Made by a program: the position numbers and the translations under genes
Notes under the pieces: model-generated
Told to the model about the DNA's origin: nothing
The model's input: the letters and a program-made list of their open reading frames with translations, nothing else
Databases searched by the model: none
Part shown: piece after piece, positions 34,131-42,458 of the stretch
How the letters are laid out: each line of letters opens with the position of its first letter
Numbering within the stretch: the stretch's first letter is position 1
NCBI GenBank assembly: GCA_963695105.1
Contig: CAVOGC010000005.1
Coordinates: 61,176 to 125,175, forward strand
Source: Competibacter sp963695105
Lineage (GTDB): Bacteria; Pseudomonadota; Gammaproteobacteria; Competibacterales; Competibacteraceae
Direction: 5' to 3'
DNA length: 64,000 bases

Positions 34131-35879
34131 TCATTCCTCCCGCCGCACCACCCACTCCCCCAGCACCAGCAGGTCCATGCGGGTGCGCAGGAAGCAGTCC
34201 AGCGCTTCTTCCGGCCTGCACACCACCGGTTCGTTTTCGTTGAAGGAAGTGTTGAGCACCATCGGCACGCCGGTCAGGTCGCGGAAGGCTTCGATCAGCC
34301 GGTGGTAGCGCGGGTTGGCATCGCGGTGCACGGTCTGCAACCGGCCGGAGCCGTCGACATGGGTCACCGCCGGAATCAACGGGCGTTTCTCCTCTCGAAT
34401 CTGGAAGACCTGCATCATGAACGGCACCTCGTCCTCTTCCTCGAACCAGTCGGCCACTGCTTCGCGCAGGATGGACGGAGCAAAGGGACGGAACGATTCG
34501 CGGCGCTTGATTTTGCGGTTAAGAATGTCCTTCATGTCGGCGCGGCGGGGATCGCAGACGATGGAGCGATTGCCCAGCGCCCGTGGTCCCCACTCCATCC
34601 GCCCCTGGAACCAGCCGACCACCTGCCCATCGGCCACTGCCCGCGCGGTCAGCCGACACAATTCATCCTCGTCGGCGATTCGTTCCACCCGGCAGTTCTG
34701 GCGCTGTAGCTCCTCGCTCCTTACGCCCAGGGACTCACCCAGCTCGGCGGCGCTGAAGCACGGTCCCCAGTAAGCGTGGTCCATGACAAAACGCGGCCCG
34801 TCTTCCTGTAATCGGCGCCAGGTCACGAAAGCCGCGCCGATGGCGCCGCCCGCGTCGCCGGCCGCCGCCTGAACGTAGACCCGCCGGAACGGCGTCATGC
34901 GCCGCACCTTGCCGTTGGCCACCGAGTTCATCCCACAGCCGCCGGCGATGGCAACGGCGTCGAGTCGATGGCGGGCGTGCAGCGCGTCAAGCAGATGAAA
35001 AAATGCTTCTTCGTACATCGCCTGAGCCGACCGGGCGATGTCGTGGTGGCGCGGCTCCAACGGCTGGTCCGGGGCGCGAGCCGGACCGAGTAGCTGCTCC
35101 AGCGCCGGGTCGTACAGCCGGCCGACGCTCGGGGGGCCGTCGTTCCACTCGTAGTCGATCTTCTCGCGGTGATGGCGGAAGTAGTTCAGGTTCAGGCGGA
35201 AGCCACCGCCCGGCTCCAGACCGACGATGCGGCGCATGGCCTCCAGATGGCGCGGTTCGCCGTAGGGCGCCAGCCCCATGACCTTGTATTCGTCCCCGTA
35301 GTGGGGAAAACCGAGGTACTGGGTCAGCGCCTGATAGAAGATGCCGAGCGAGTGCGGAAAATAAATTCGGTCCTCGACCTCGATTCGCCCGCCCCGCCCC
35401 ACGCCCCAGGCAGCGCTGGCAAAATCGCCGAAGCCGTCCACCGACACCACGACCGCCTCCGAAAAGGGCGAGACGTGGAAGGCCGAAGACAGGTGGGCGT
35501 GATGATGCTCCACGGCGTGGATTTGGCCGGTGAAGCGCTGGCCAGGGAAGGCGCGGGCCAGATGTTCGGCGATGCCGGCGCGCTCCCGCTTGTTGCGAAT
35601 ACGGTCGAGCACCAGACCCAGGTCGGGGCGGTGGAGCAAAGTGTAGCCAATCTTTTTCCACAGATGGGCGGCACGGTCCTGATTGACGGCGATATGCTCG
35701 ATGGTCTCCAGTCCGACTCCCGCTTCCCGCAAACAGTAACGAATTGCCTCACTGGGAAAGCCGGCCCAATGCTTGACGCGGCGAAAGCGTTCTTCCTCCG
35801 CCGCCGCGATAAGCTGGTCATCGCGCACCAGGCAAGCAGCGGAGTCGCCGTGAAAGGCGTTGAGTCCCAGAATCAGCAT
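34131..35879 (-). CDS. Carbamoyltransferase (NodU/CmcH family), 582 aa
   Basis: Adds carbamoyl groups from carbamoyl phosphate, via carbamoyl-AMP, to hydroxyls of sugars. The N-terminal Kae1/ASKHA-like domain shows ILGLNAFHGDSAACL, HHAHLSSAFHVSPF and AGGCGMNSVANGKVRR; the C-terminal domain shows WGPRALGNRSIVCDPR and ESFRPFAPSILREA. Length is typical. In this context it probably decorates a sugar of the surface glycan. It lies between a glycosyltransferase and galE on the same strand. Confidence 0.93.
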   Translation of the reverse strand: MLILGLNAFHGDSAACLVRDDQLIAAAEEERFRRVKHWAGFPSEAIRYCLREAGVGLETIEHIAVNQDRAAHLWKKIGYTLLHRPDLGLVLDRIRNKRERAGIAEHLARAFPGQRFTGQIHAVEHHHAHLSSAFHVSPFSEAVVVSVDGFGDFASAAWGVGRGGRIEVEDRIYFPHSLGIFYQALTQYLGFPHYGDEYKVMGLAPYGEPRHLEAMRRIVGLEPGGGFRLNLNYFRHHREKIDYEWNDGPPSVGRLYDPALEQLLGPARAPDQPLEPRHHDIARSAQAMYEEAFFHLLDALHARHRLDAVAIAGGCGMNSVANGKVRRMTPFRRVYVQAAAGDAGGAIGAAFVTWRRLQEDGPRFVMDHAYWGPCFSAAELGESLGVRSEELQRQNCRVERIADEDELCRLTARAVADGQVVGWFQGRMEWGPRALGNRSIVCDPRRADMKDILNRKIKRRESFRPFAPSILREAVADWFEEEDEVPFMMQVFQIREEKRPLIPAVTHVDGSGRLQTVHRDANPRYHRLIEAFRDLTGVPMVLNTSFNENEPVVCRPEEALDCFLRTRMDLLVLGEWVVRREE

Positions 35880-35949
35880 GGATGGATATTCCTTAAGACA
35901 CGGGCGGGGGAGTCAAGAGTCAAGGGTTAGAGTTCAGAGATCAGACGCC

Positions 35950-36963
35950 TCACCCCTGATCTTTCCTGCTCCGCATCCATGCCCACGCCGTGCGGACGAT
36001 CTCCTCCAGCGCGGGAATCGCCGGCCGCCAGCCGAGTGCGTCCCGCGCCCGGGTCGCGCTGCCCACCAGCCAGGCCGGGTCGCCGGGCCGGCGCGGGTCG
36101 ATCCGGTAGCGGATGTCGGCGCCCGTCACCCGTCGGGCGGCTTCGATGACCTCCTTGACCGAGTAGCCGGCGCCGTTGCCCAGGTTATAGGCTTCGGCGC
36201 CCTCCACTCGATCCGTCATCAGTCGGTCGGCGGCGAGCAGATGAGCGGCGCACAGATCGGTGACGTGGATGTAGTCGCGCACGCAGGTACCGTCCGGGGT
36301 GGCGAAATCGTCGCCGTACACCGCCAGCCGCGTTTCGCGCGGGTCGCCGCCAGCCAGCACCCGCGCGGCTTCACGCAACACCAGCGGGATCAGGTGAGTT
36401 TCCGGCTCGTGTCGTTCGCCCAGGCGACCGGCGGGGTCGCAGCCGGCGGCGTTGAAGTAGCGCAGACTGATGCTGGTCAGACCATAGGCTTGGGCGTAGT
36501 CCCGCAGGACCTGTTCGACGATCAATTTGGTCCGGCCGTAGGGATTGACCGGTTGCTGGGGGTGGGTTTCGGTGATCGGCCGCTCCAGGGGTTCGCCGTA
36601 GGTGGCGCAGGTGGAGGAGAACACCAGGCGCCGGACACCTCTGGCCCGCATCGCGGCCAACAGCTTGAGGGTACCGGCGACGTTGTTGTCGTAGTAGCGC
36701 GCCGGGTGCGGGACCGACTCGCCGACATAGGCCAGGGCGGCGAAATGCATCACCAGGTCGTAATCACACGCGGCGAAACAGCGGCGAAGATCATCGGCGG
36801 AACGCAGGTCGCCCTCGATCAGTTCGGCCGCGCCGACCGCATCGCGATGGCCGCGCGACAGACTGTCGAACACCGCGACCCGGTGCCCGGCGTCCGCTAG
36901 CATCTGATTCATGTGCGAACCGATGTAGCCAGCGCCACCAGCCACCAGAATCGAATAGGGCAT
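35950..36963 (-). CDS. galE: UDP-glucose 4-epimerase, 337 aa
   Basis: Interconverts UDP-glucose and UDP-galactose. NAD-binding GGAGYIGSHM, then VFSSTCATYGEPL, and the catalytic YGRTK with Tyr and Lys; RYFNAAGCDPAG and GNGAGYSVKEVIEA are typical of GalE. The start is ATG 36963; the codon before it is TTG and would add one residue. It provides UDP-Gal for the glycan locus. Confidence 0.94.
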   Translation of the reverse strand: MPYSILVAGGAGYIGSHMNQMLADAGHRVAVFDSLSRGHRDAVGAAELIEGDLRSADDLRRCFAACDYDLVMHFAALAYVGESVPHPARYYDNNVAGTLKLLAAMRARGVRRLVFSSTCATYGEPLERPITETHPQQPVNPYGRTKLIVEQVLRDYAQAYGLTSISLRYFNAAGCDPAGRLGERHEPETHLIPLVLREAARVLAGGDPRETRLAVYGDDFATPDGTCVRDYIHVTDLCAAHLLAADRLMTDRVEGAEAYNLGNGAGYSVKEVIEAARRVTGADIRYRIDPRRPGDPAWLVGSATRARDALGWRPAIPALEEIVRTAWAWMRSRKDQG

Positions 36964-37009
36964 CAAACCATTCCCCGTCCAGGTTCTGAGCTACACACGA
37001 TGGCGACCC

Positions 37010-38023
37010 TCACCTCTCGCTCGCCGCATCACCCAGAACCACCAACCAGGCGGCGCCATCAGCACATTCCAGCAAGACTTCGCCCAGTTGTTCCAGCGCT
37101 TCCGGCTCCGTCACGTTCTCCAGTAGAGGGGCACTCCGCTCCGCCACCGCCGCGCCGAAGCGACGCCGTGTTTGTCGCAGCAATAGGTTGCGCTCCGAAT
37201 GCAGGCCCTGTTGCAGGCCCTGTTGCAGGCCCTGTTGCAGGCCCTGTTGCAGGCCTTGACGTTTCCAGTTCTCCGACCATTCACGCAGGTTTTCGGACAG
37301 CATGGCGTGGATCTCCTCCAAGTCGTTCAGTTCGGGCAACTCTACATCGGGCAGGCGGGCCTTGAGAAACACCCGCTTGAGCCAGATCAGGAAAGAACGG
37401 CGCACCTCGATCTGTTCGGGATCTCGCAACCAGTCCGCGAGGGCGACCAGCACCGCCCGCACCCGCCGGGGATCGTGGCTGTTCTCCAACCGGAACAAGG
37501 CGGCCACCAGGTTGCGCATGGCGGCCAGATCGGCGTCGGCGTAAGCGCTTTCATCGATCAGCAGGTAGCGCAGGCGGGGCTGATAGGGTTCCAGCGCCTC
37601 TGGACCGGCATCGATCAATTCAGCCAGTTCGCGCGCGGCGGTCCAGCGCCGTCCGCCGTTGTAGAGCACCACCGGCAATACCGGGGGCAGACGACGGCGG
37701 CGCCCAAGTTGCCGGCCACGGATCAAATCCTGGTAGAGCAGGTTGACGTAATTGAACAGCCGCGCCGCCATGAAGGGATGCACACCGGACTGGAATTCGA
37801 GCAGAATGTAGACATAGAGCCAGTCCGTCCCCCACCGCAGCCGCCAGATTACATCGTCGCGCCGCTCCTTCAACCGGTCGTCGATGAACTCGGTGGGATA
37901 TTTCTCCAACGTGCCGAAATCGATCTCGCCGATCCAGTCCTGGCGGACAAAGCCGACCAGCAAATCCCGGATCATTTCGGGATGGGAGAACAACCGCTTG
38001 TAACCGTGATCGTGTTCGGTCAT
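37010..38023 (-). CDS. Rpn/YhgA-family recombination-promoting nuclease, 337 aa
   Basis: PD-(D/E)XK nuclease of the Rpn family, sometimes annotated as putative transposase. Starts MTEHDHGYKRLFSHPEMI, has the core YPTEFIDDRLKERRDDVIWRL and LLEFQSGVHPFMAARLF (E-x-Q metal site), and ends with the usual variable helix. Within it GLQQ is repeated about 4.5 times. The ATG at 38023 is preferred to 38056. Rpn genes move between genomes and commonly have repeat-driven variation at their ends. It sits inside the glycan locus without obvious relation to it. Confidence 0.85.
   Translation of the reverse strand: MTEHDHGYKRLFSHPEMIRDLLVGFVRQDWIGEIDFGTLEKYPTEFIDDRLKERRDDVIWRLRWGTDWLYVYILLEFQSGVHPFMAARLFNYVNLLYQDLIRGRQLGRRRRLPPVLPVVLYNGGRRWTAARELAELIDAGPEALEPYQPRLRYLLIDESAYADADLAAMRNLVAALFRLENSHDPRRVRAVLVALADWLRDPEQIEVRRSFLIWLKRVFLKARLPDVELPELNDLEEIHAMLSENLREWSENWKRQGLQQGLQQGLQQGLQQGLHSERNLLLRQTRRRFGAAVAERSAPLLENVTEPEALEQLGEVLLECADGAAWLVVLGDAASER
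37201..37256. repeat. 12-bp tandem repeat inside the Rpn-family gene
   Basis: Four exact copies of GCAGGCCCTGTT followed by a degenerate fifth. Because the unit is 12 bp, copy changes keep the reading frame and only alter the number of Gly-Leu-Gln-Gln repeats in the protein. Confidence 0.9.
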
Positions 38024-38059
38024 GACGTCATGAACCCCTCGCCGGCCGCGTCTCACGCT

Positions 38060-38692
38060 TCACTTGCGCACGACCGCGATCATGGACTTGGCCAGTGGCG
38101 GTATCCGACCCACCCGGATAAACTCGATTTGCTGGAAGCCAACCTCTTCCAGCAAGGCCCGCAAGGTCCGCGCCGAGAAGAACTTGATATGCCCACCGTC
38201 CCACAAGGGGCCGAGGTGATCGTCCCACTTTCCCGCCAGCGCCAACGCCAGATTTTTGAGGTAACCGTGATAGGGGGTCGACAACACGCCTATCCCTCCC
38301 GGTTCGAGTAAATCGAAAAACGTCCGAGCGAATTTGCGCGGGTAGAAACAATGCTCGATCACTTCCAGGCTGACCACCAGCGGAAAGCTTCCATACTGAC
38401 CAGCAAGATCGTCGTAAGCATCGCCGACCGCCACGCGCAGATGCGGATACGCCTTCTGAGCAGCCGCGATGCCGCTTTCCGAGGGGTCGATACCCGCAAC
38501 TGAGAAGCCCAGCGTACTCAACAGATTGGCGATGGCGCCGTTGCCGCAACCAATTTCGAACGCTCGCCGCTCCGGCCAATCCCGCGTTTCGACGATGCGT
38601 CGTAGAACTGGCCAAAGATAATGATTCGACCAGGTCAGATTGGAGTGGCTGTACTCAAGAGCACCCAAGTTGGAATCTTTACGCATTCTCAT
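38060..38692 (-). CDS. Class I SAM-dependent methyltransferase, 210 aa
   Basis: A Rossmann-type methyltransferase with the SAM motif FEIGCGNGAIANLLSTLG (Glu/Gly-rich motif I), VAGIDPSESGI (motif II) and LVVSLEVIEHC followed by ELLEPGG-like LLEPGGIGVLSTP. This is the UbiG/methyltransferase type found in capsule loci, probably acting on a sugar or lipid-linked intermediate. The start at 38692 overlaps the end of the upstream glycosyltransferase by 14 bp; ATG 38686 is an alternative. The longer upstream frame is not supported. Confidence 0.85.
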   Translation of the reverse strand: MRMRKDSNLGALEYSHSNLTWSNHYLWPVLRRIVETRDWPERRAFEIGCGNGAIANLLSTLGFSVAGIDPSESGIAAAQKAYPHLRVAVGDAYDDLAGQYGSFPLVVSLEVIEHCFYPRKFARTFFDLLEPGGIGVLSTPYHGYLKNLALALAGKWDDHLGPLWDGGHIKFFSARTLRALLEEVGFQQIEFIRVGRIPPLAKSMIAVVRK

Positions 38693-39485
38693 CGCCGTCT
38701 CTGCTCTCGTCGCCCTCCAGAAGCCGCAAAGCCAGCAAGGCTTCGGCCAGCATCCGCTGCAGGGCGTAATACCAACCCGCACGTCCGTCGAATATGACTC
38801 TCTTGATAAACAGGCAATATAGAAATACCGCAAACGGCGAAACCACAATCAATCGGCGCAGGCGATCTGGATTACGCAGCACTTTCCACGGTGTTTGCCG
38901 AATGTGCTCGACCTCCAGCCGCATATACCGGTCCTGCCCCTGCAACCAACGCGACAGTGGCTTGCGGTCATCATGAAAAATCCGGCCGTGCAACGGTCGC
39001 ACTTCTCCCTCCACTACCACCCGCTGGGTATGTCCATCCTGGGCATAATGTGCCCGCTCCCGCCGATATAGCACCGTCACCGGCGGATAGAGCGTGCCCC
39101 GCAAAGGCTTGCCCCACACGCAATACCGGAATCCAACTCGATAACCCATAACCTCCGCATCCGGTGCCAACCCGCCCAGTTCGACCACGAACTCATCCGA
39201 CAGCACGTAATCGGCATCCAGTGCCAGCACCCACTCGGTCGCGATACTGCTTTCGCACAGGCCAAAGGTCCACTGCCGGGCATGGCTGTCGAAAACCCGC
39301 TGAATCACCCGTACCCGCGGAAACCGCCGGCAAATCTCCAGGGTGGCATCGGTGCTGAAACTGTCGATCACTACAATATCCCGCGCCCAAGCCAACCGGG
39401 AAAGGGTGCGCTCGATGTTCGGCTCTTCGTTGTAGGTCAGGATCAATGGCGTGATCCGTTTCAGCATTTCCGTTTGATCAGGCAT
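38679..39485 (-). CDS. Family 2 glycosyltransferase (WaaE/KdtX-like), 268 aa
   Basis: GT-A fold: PLILTYNEEPNIERTL, IVVIDSFSTDATLEIC and LALDADYVLSDEF, where the DAD carries the metal-binding Asp pair. The G-H-T-Q-R and GRIFHDDRKPLSRWL segments match the WaaE-like beta-glycosyltransferase group that acts on lipopolysaccharide core and capsule. A C-terminal hydrophobic segment (about 215-232) may associate with the membrane. It is first in a pair with the methyltransferase, upstream of the toxin-antitoxin module. Confidence 0.88.
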   Translation of the reverse strand: MPDQTEMLKRITPLILTYNEEPNIERTLSRLAWARDIVVIDSFSTDATLEICRRFPRVRVIQRVFDSHARQWTFGLCESSIATEWVLALDADYVLSDEFVVELGGLAPDAEVMGYRVGFRYCVWGKPLRGTLYPPVTVLYRRERAHYAQDGHTQRVVVEGEVRPLHGRIFHDDRKPLSRWLQGQDRYMRLEVEHIRQTPWKVLRNPDRLRRLIVVSPFAVFLYCLFIKRVIFDGRAGWYYALQRMLAEALLALRLLEGDESRDGDENA

Positions 39486-39605
39486 CAGGTGAACACTTCG
39501 ACCTACGATTCCTCAAGCCGTCTTGCGACCGCCGCTGAACCATACCGATCCAGCGCACACAGGGGTCAAAAACCACACCGTGCGTTTAGCCAGTAATGAG
39601 CGCAA

Positions 39606-39634
39606 TTGATGGCATTGCCTGCATCTGCTAGCAT
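39606..39634 (+). promoter_or_regulatory. Candidate sigma-70 promoter of the FitAB-like module
   Basis: TTGATG (39606-39611) and TAGCAT (39629-39634) are separated by 17 bp, each matching four of six consensus positions. The start codon of the antitoxin gene lies 40 bp downstream, with GAGGT before it. Confidence 0.45.
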
Positions 39635-39673
39635 ATGAGCAAGGTTTGTGAAAAAGCAGCGAGGTAATCCGCA

Positions 39674-39907
39674 TTGGCCAACTTGAGCGTGCGAAAATTG
39701 GATGATGATCTCCTAAACCGGCTTCGCATCCGCGCCGCCCAACACGGTGTTTCGATGGAAGAAGAAGCCCGTCAAATCCTGAGGCGGGCCGTCGCCGCGC
39801 CGGATCGGCTTGGCGATATGGCCCTGCGCTTTTTCGGTCCCGATCACGGGGCTGACCTGGAACTGCCCGAGCATCCACCGCATAAGCCGCTGGATTTCTC
39901 TGAATGA
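39674..39907 (+). CDS. FitA-like ribbon-helix-helix antitoxin, 77 aa
   Basis: Begins MANLSVRKLDDDLLNRLRIRAAQHGVSMEEEARQIL (first 15 residues shown are the DNA-binding strand and helix), the pattern of FitA/VapB ribbon-helix-helix antitoxins. The C-terminus (DLELPEHPPHKPLDF) is the part that blocks the toxin. It uses TTG as start, with GAGGT upstream. It overlaps the toxin gene by 4 bp. It probably represses its own promoter together with the toxin. Confidence 0.85.
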   Translation: MANLSVRKLDDDLLNRLRIRAAQHGVSMEEEARQILRRAVAAPDRLGDMALRFFGPDHGADLELPEHPPHKPLDFSE

Positions 39908-40329
39908 TCATCCTGGACACCAACGTGGTTGCGGAAATCATGAAAGCCACGCCCTCCCGCACCGTATTGGACTGGCTGAACGCCCGGGATGCCGCATCCC
40001 TGTACTTGACGACGATCAGCATGGCTGAAATTGGCTACGGACTGTGTTTATTGCCCGAAGGCAGACGTCGTCAATTCCTGGCGGAACGATTCGAACAGTT
40101 TGTCGCGCAAGCTTTCGAGCAACGCATTTTAAGCTTCGACGAAGCCGCGGCGCACGCCTATGGCGGCATTATGGAACACCGCAAAGCGGTGGGGCGGCCC
40201 ATCAGCGCGACTGACGGCCAGATCGCCGCGATCGCCAAAGCTCGCGGTTTTGCCATTGCCACCCGCAACATCAAAGATTTCGAGGAGAGCCAGATCGTCT
40301 TAATCAACCCTTTTCAACCGGCTTCCTGA
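39904..40329 (+). CDS. FitB/VapC-like PIN-domain toxin, 141 aa
   Basis: PIN-domain RNase: MIILDTNVVAEIM with the first catalytic Asp, SMAEIGYGL with the conserved Glu, and SATDGQIAAIAKARGFAIATRNIKDFE with the third and fourth acidic residues. Overlap with the antitoxin gene is ATGA. Length is typical. The 3' end runs convergently into the glycosyltransferase locus; the restored glycosyltransferase frame would overlap it by 16 bp. Confidence 0.88.
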   Translation: MIILDTNVVAEIMKATPSRTVLDWLNARDAASLYLTTISMAEIGYGLCLLPEGRRRQFLAERFEQFVAQAFEQRILSFDEAAAHAYGGIMEHRKAVGRPISATDGQIAAIAKARGFAIATRNIKDFEESQIVLINPFQPAS

Positions 40330-41505
40330 CCTCGATAAACCGTTTCCATCCGCTCGGCGATATCGTTCCAAGTGAAATTCGCCGCAACGTGACGCTGGCC
40401 GCGCCGCCCGATCTCCAGCCGCAGCGGATTCTCGATCAACGCACCGAGCGCCCGCGCCAATGTCTTGGGATCACCCGTCCGCCACCATGCCTCCGCCCGA
40501 CGCCCGCACCACCTCCGCCGCCCCCACTTCCGGCGTGACCAGCGCCGGGCAACCCCGAGCCAGCGCCTCCAACACCACGTTGCCGAAGTTCTCGGAGTAG
40601 GACGGCAGCACGAACACCTGTGCCGCCGCGAACAGACGTTCCTTGTCGGCCCCGCTCACCGACCGGGGCAGGAACGTGATTCGCTCCGCCACCCCATGCG
40701 CGGCCGCCAGCCGTTGCAGTTCCGGCAAATAACCTTCCTCATCGTTGCCCACGATCGCCAAGTGCCCGACCGGCGCCTCGACCAGCGCCGGAATCAGCCG
40801 ATCCAGGCCCTTTTTCCAGTGGATGCGGCTGAGGAACAGGATCAGCGGCTGGCGGGCGACAATGGCTTCGACCTCGGCGCTGGCCGGCCGGCCCGGCATG
40901 AACTCCGGCGGTTCGATGCCGTTGGGGACGACGATCACCGGCGGCAGGTGGAAACCGAAGGGCCGCAACTCGGCGGCCTCAGTCGCGGACGTGACGTGAA
41001 TCGCGGCGGCCCGTTCGAGGTTGCGCCGCTCGATCAGCGCGATCCAGGCGGTTTTCAGCCAGCGGCTTTTGCGGCGGATCAGATCCTGGACCAGCATCCC
41101 GCGCGGTGACAGCACATAGGGCACGCCCGCCGCCCGCGCCGCCCGCGCCGCCGCCCAAGTCGGCCACAGGAACACCGAATGCAGGTGAACCCGATCGAAG
41201 TTACCGATCTCACGCCGCAGGGCCTCCATCATCGGCGGCGACCAGTACAGCCGCCGCAGCCATCGCGAGGGGAAATACCAGACCTTCACCCCATCCAGAT
41301 CGACCGGCTGGCCCAGCGGCGCCGGACTGTCGCCCGGCCCGTCCACGTTGGTGGTGAAAACGTGGATTTCATGCCCGCGCGCCGCCAGCGCCTTGCACAA
41401 CCCATGCACCGAGTAGATCGGCCCGCCGTAGCGGGTAGCCGGCAGGTAGCTGGGCACGACATGGAGCAGTTTCAAATAAGCGCGGTGTCCGATTTCGCTA
41501 CTCAA
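40314..41505 (-). pseudogene. Family 4 glycosyltransferase, frameshifted 50 residues before the end
   Basis: GT-B fold: GGPIYSVHGLCKALAARGHEIHVFTTN, HLHSVFLWPTWAAARAAR, VVPNGIEPPEF, LFLSRIHWKKGLDRLIPAL and LPSYSENFGNVVLEALARGCPALVT (Glu motif). The original frame stops at 40471 right after SGGGMVADG. Removing one base of the CCC at 40474-40476 continues it as DPKTLARALGALIENPLR, then NFTWNDIAERMETVYRGQEAG, to a stop at 40314-40316. The extra base may be a sequencing error. Apart from that the ~396-residue enzyme looks complete. It would overlap the toxin gene by 16 bp. Confidence 0.82.
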
Positions 41506-41526
41506 GCCTTGCGCTCGACACTTGGT

Positions 41527-42417
41527 TTAAATCCGCCAACCCTGCACAACGATCGGCGGGGCGTCCCGCAGGCGCGCCTCCACGAAAGCACGGTCGCGCA
41601 CGAAGAGGGAGTTGGCGGCGTCTGGTCGCCCCTCGCAACGAGGCGCCAGTCGGCGCTCAAAGGGACGGTAGGCGCACTCCTCGAACCCCAGCGCTTCTAA
41701 TCGTCGGCGCAGGTCGGCATCGGCATGGCCGTAACGACGGCCACTGCCGTTGAGTTCCAGCAGCACACCGCGAAGCGTCGGGACAGCCAGAGTTTGGGCG
41801 GCACCGCTCAAGACCTCGCTTTCGAAACCTTCCACGTCGATCTTGAGCAGAATCGGAACACGGCCGGCCAGCGCCTTATCCAGGGTGGTCATGAGAACCG
41901 TTTCGGTCGGCGCCGCTTCTGCCGGGTCGGTCACCACACGATTGACGGTATCGCCATCGCGGGTCAGCGCCACCGGACCTGCCCGCGCGCCCACGGCACA
42001 CTGATGCCGTTCAACTCGGGCGGCGATGTCGTTGAGCCGGACATTGCGCTCCAGCCAGGCGAAGGCCGCCGTACCGGGTTCGAAGGCGATGCACTGGGCT
42101 TTGGCTCCCGCCGTGGCCAGTACGGTGTAGGAACCGATGTTAGCTCCTACGTCGATGAATAGATCGTCTGGGCGCAGGAAGTGGAGCACGAACGCCATGT
42201 CCTCGAATTCGTGCAGGCCGACATAGACGTTGCCGGTCGCGCCGGTCATGCCCGGCCGAACCAGCAGGCGAGCGCCGTTGGCAAACTCGCAGACCACCGG
42301 ACCCGGCACCAAACGCGCGCCGACCTGCCAAGCAAGATAGCGGCGCAAGGTTTGCAGTTTCCGACCTCGGCTGAGCGGATGGCCCAGCAGGAAGGACAGG
42401 GTGTTCAGGATACCCAT
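41527..42417 (-). CDS. FkbM-family SAM-dependent methyltransferase, 296 aa
   Basis: FkbM methyltransferases add O-methyl groups, often to sugars of surface glycans. SAM motif LFIDVGANIGSYTVLA is complete, followed by AFEPGTAAFAWLERNVRLN and VPILLKIDVEGFESEVLSGA, the family signature IDVEG-x-E. A Gly/Asn-rich LLELNGSGRRYGH segment completes the domain. It lies between two glycosyltransferase genes, both frameshifted. Target unknown. Confidence 0.92.
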   Translation of the reverse strand: MGILNTLSFLLGHPLSRGRKLQTLRRYLAWQVGARLVPGPVVCEFANGARLLVRPGMTGATGNVYVGLHEFEDMAFVLHFLRPDDLFIDVGANIGSYTVLATAGAKAQCIAFEPGTAAFAWLERNVRLNDIAARVERHQCAVGARAGPVALTRDGDTVNRVVTDPAEAAPTETVLMTTLDKALAGRVPILLKIDVEGFESEVLSGAAQTLAVPTLRGVLLELNGSGRRYGHADADLRRRLEALGFEECAYRPFERRLAPRCEGRPDAANSLFVRDRAFVEARLRDAPPIVVQGWRI

Positions 42418-42458
42418 CCGAGCTCACCGTCGCCTGTCTTGAGATGATCGTTTGTTTC

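Noticed and set aside
37201..37256. CRISPR-like repeat array
   Set aside because: 12-bp units follow each other without spacers and lie in a coding sequence, so it is a minisatellite.
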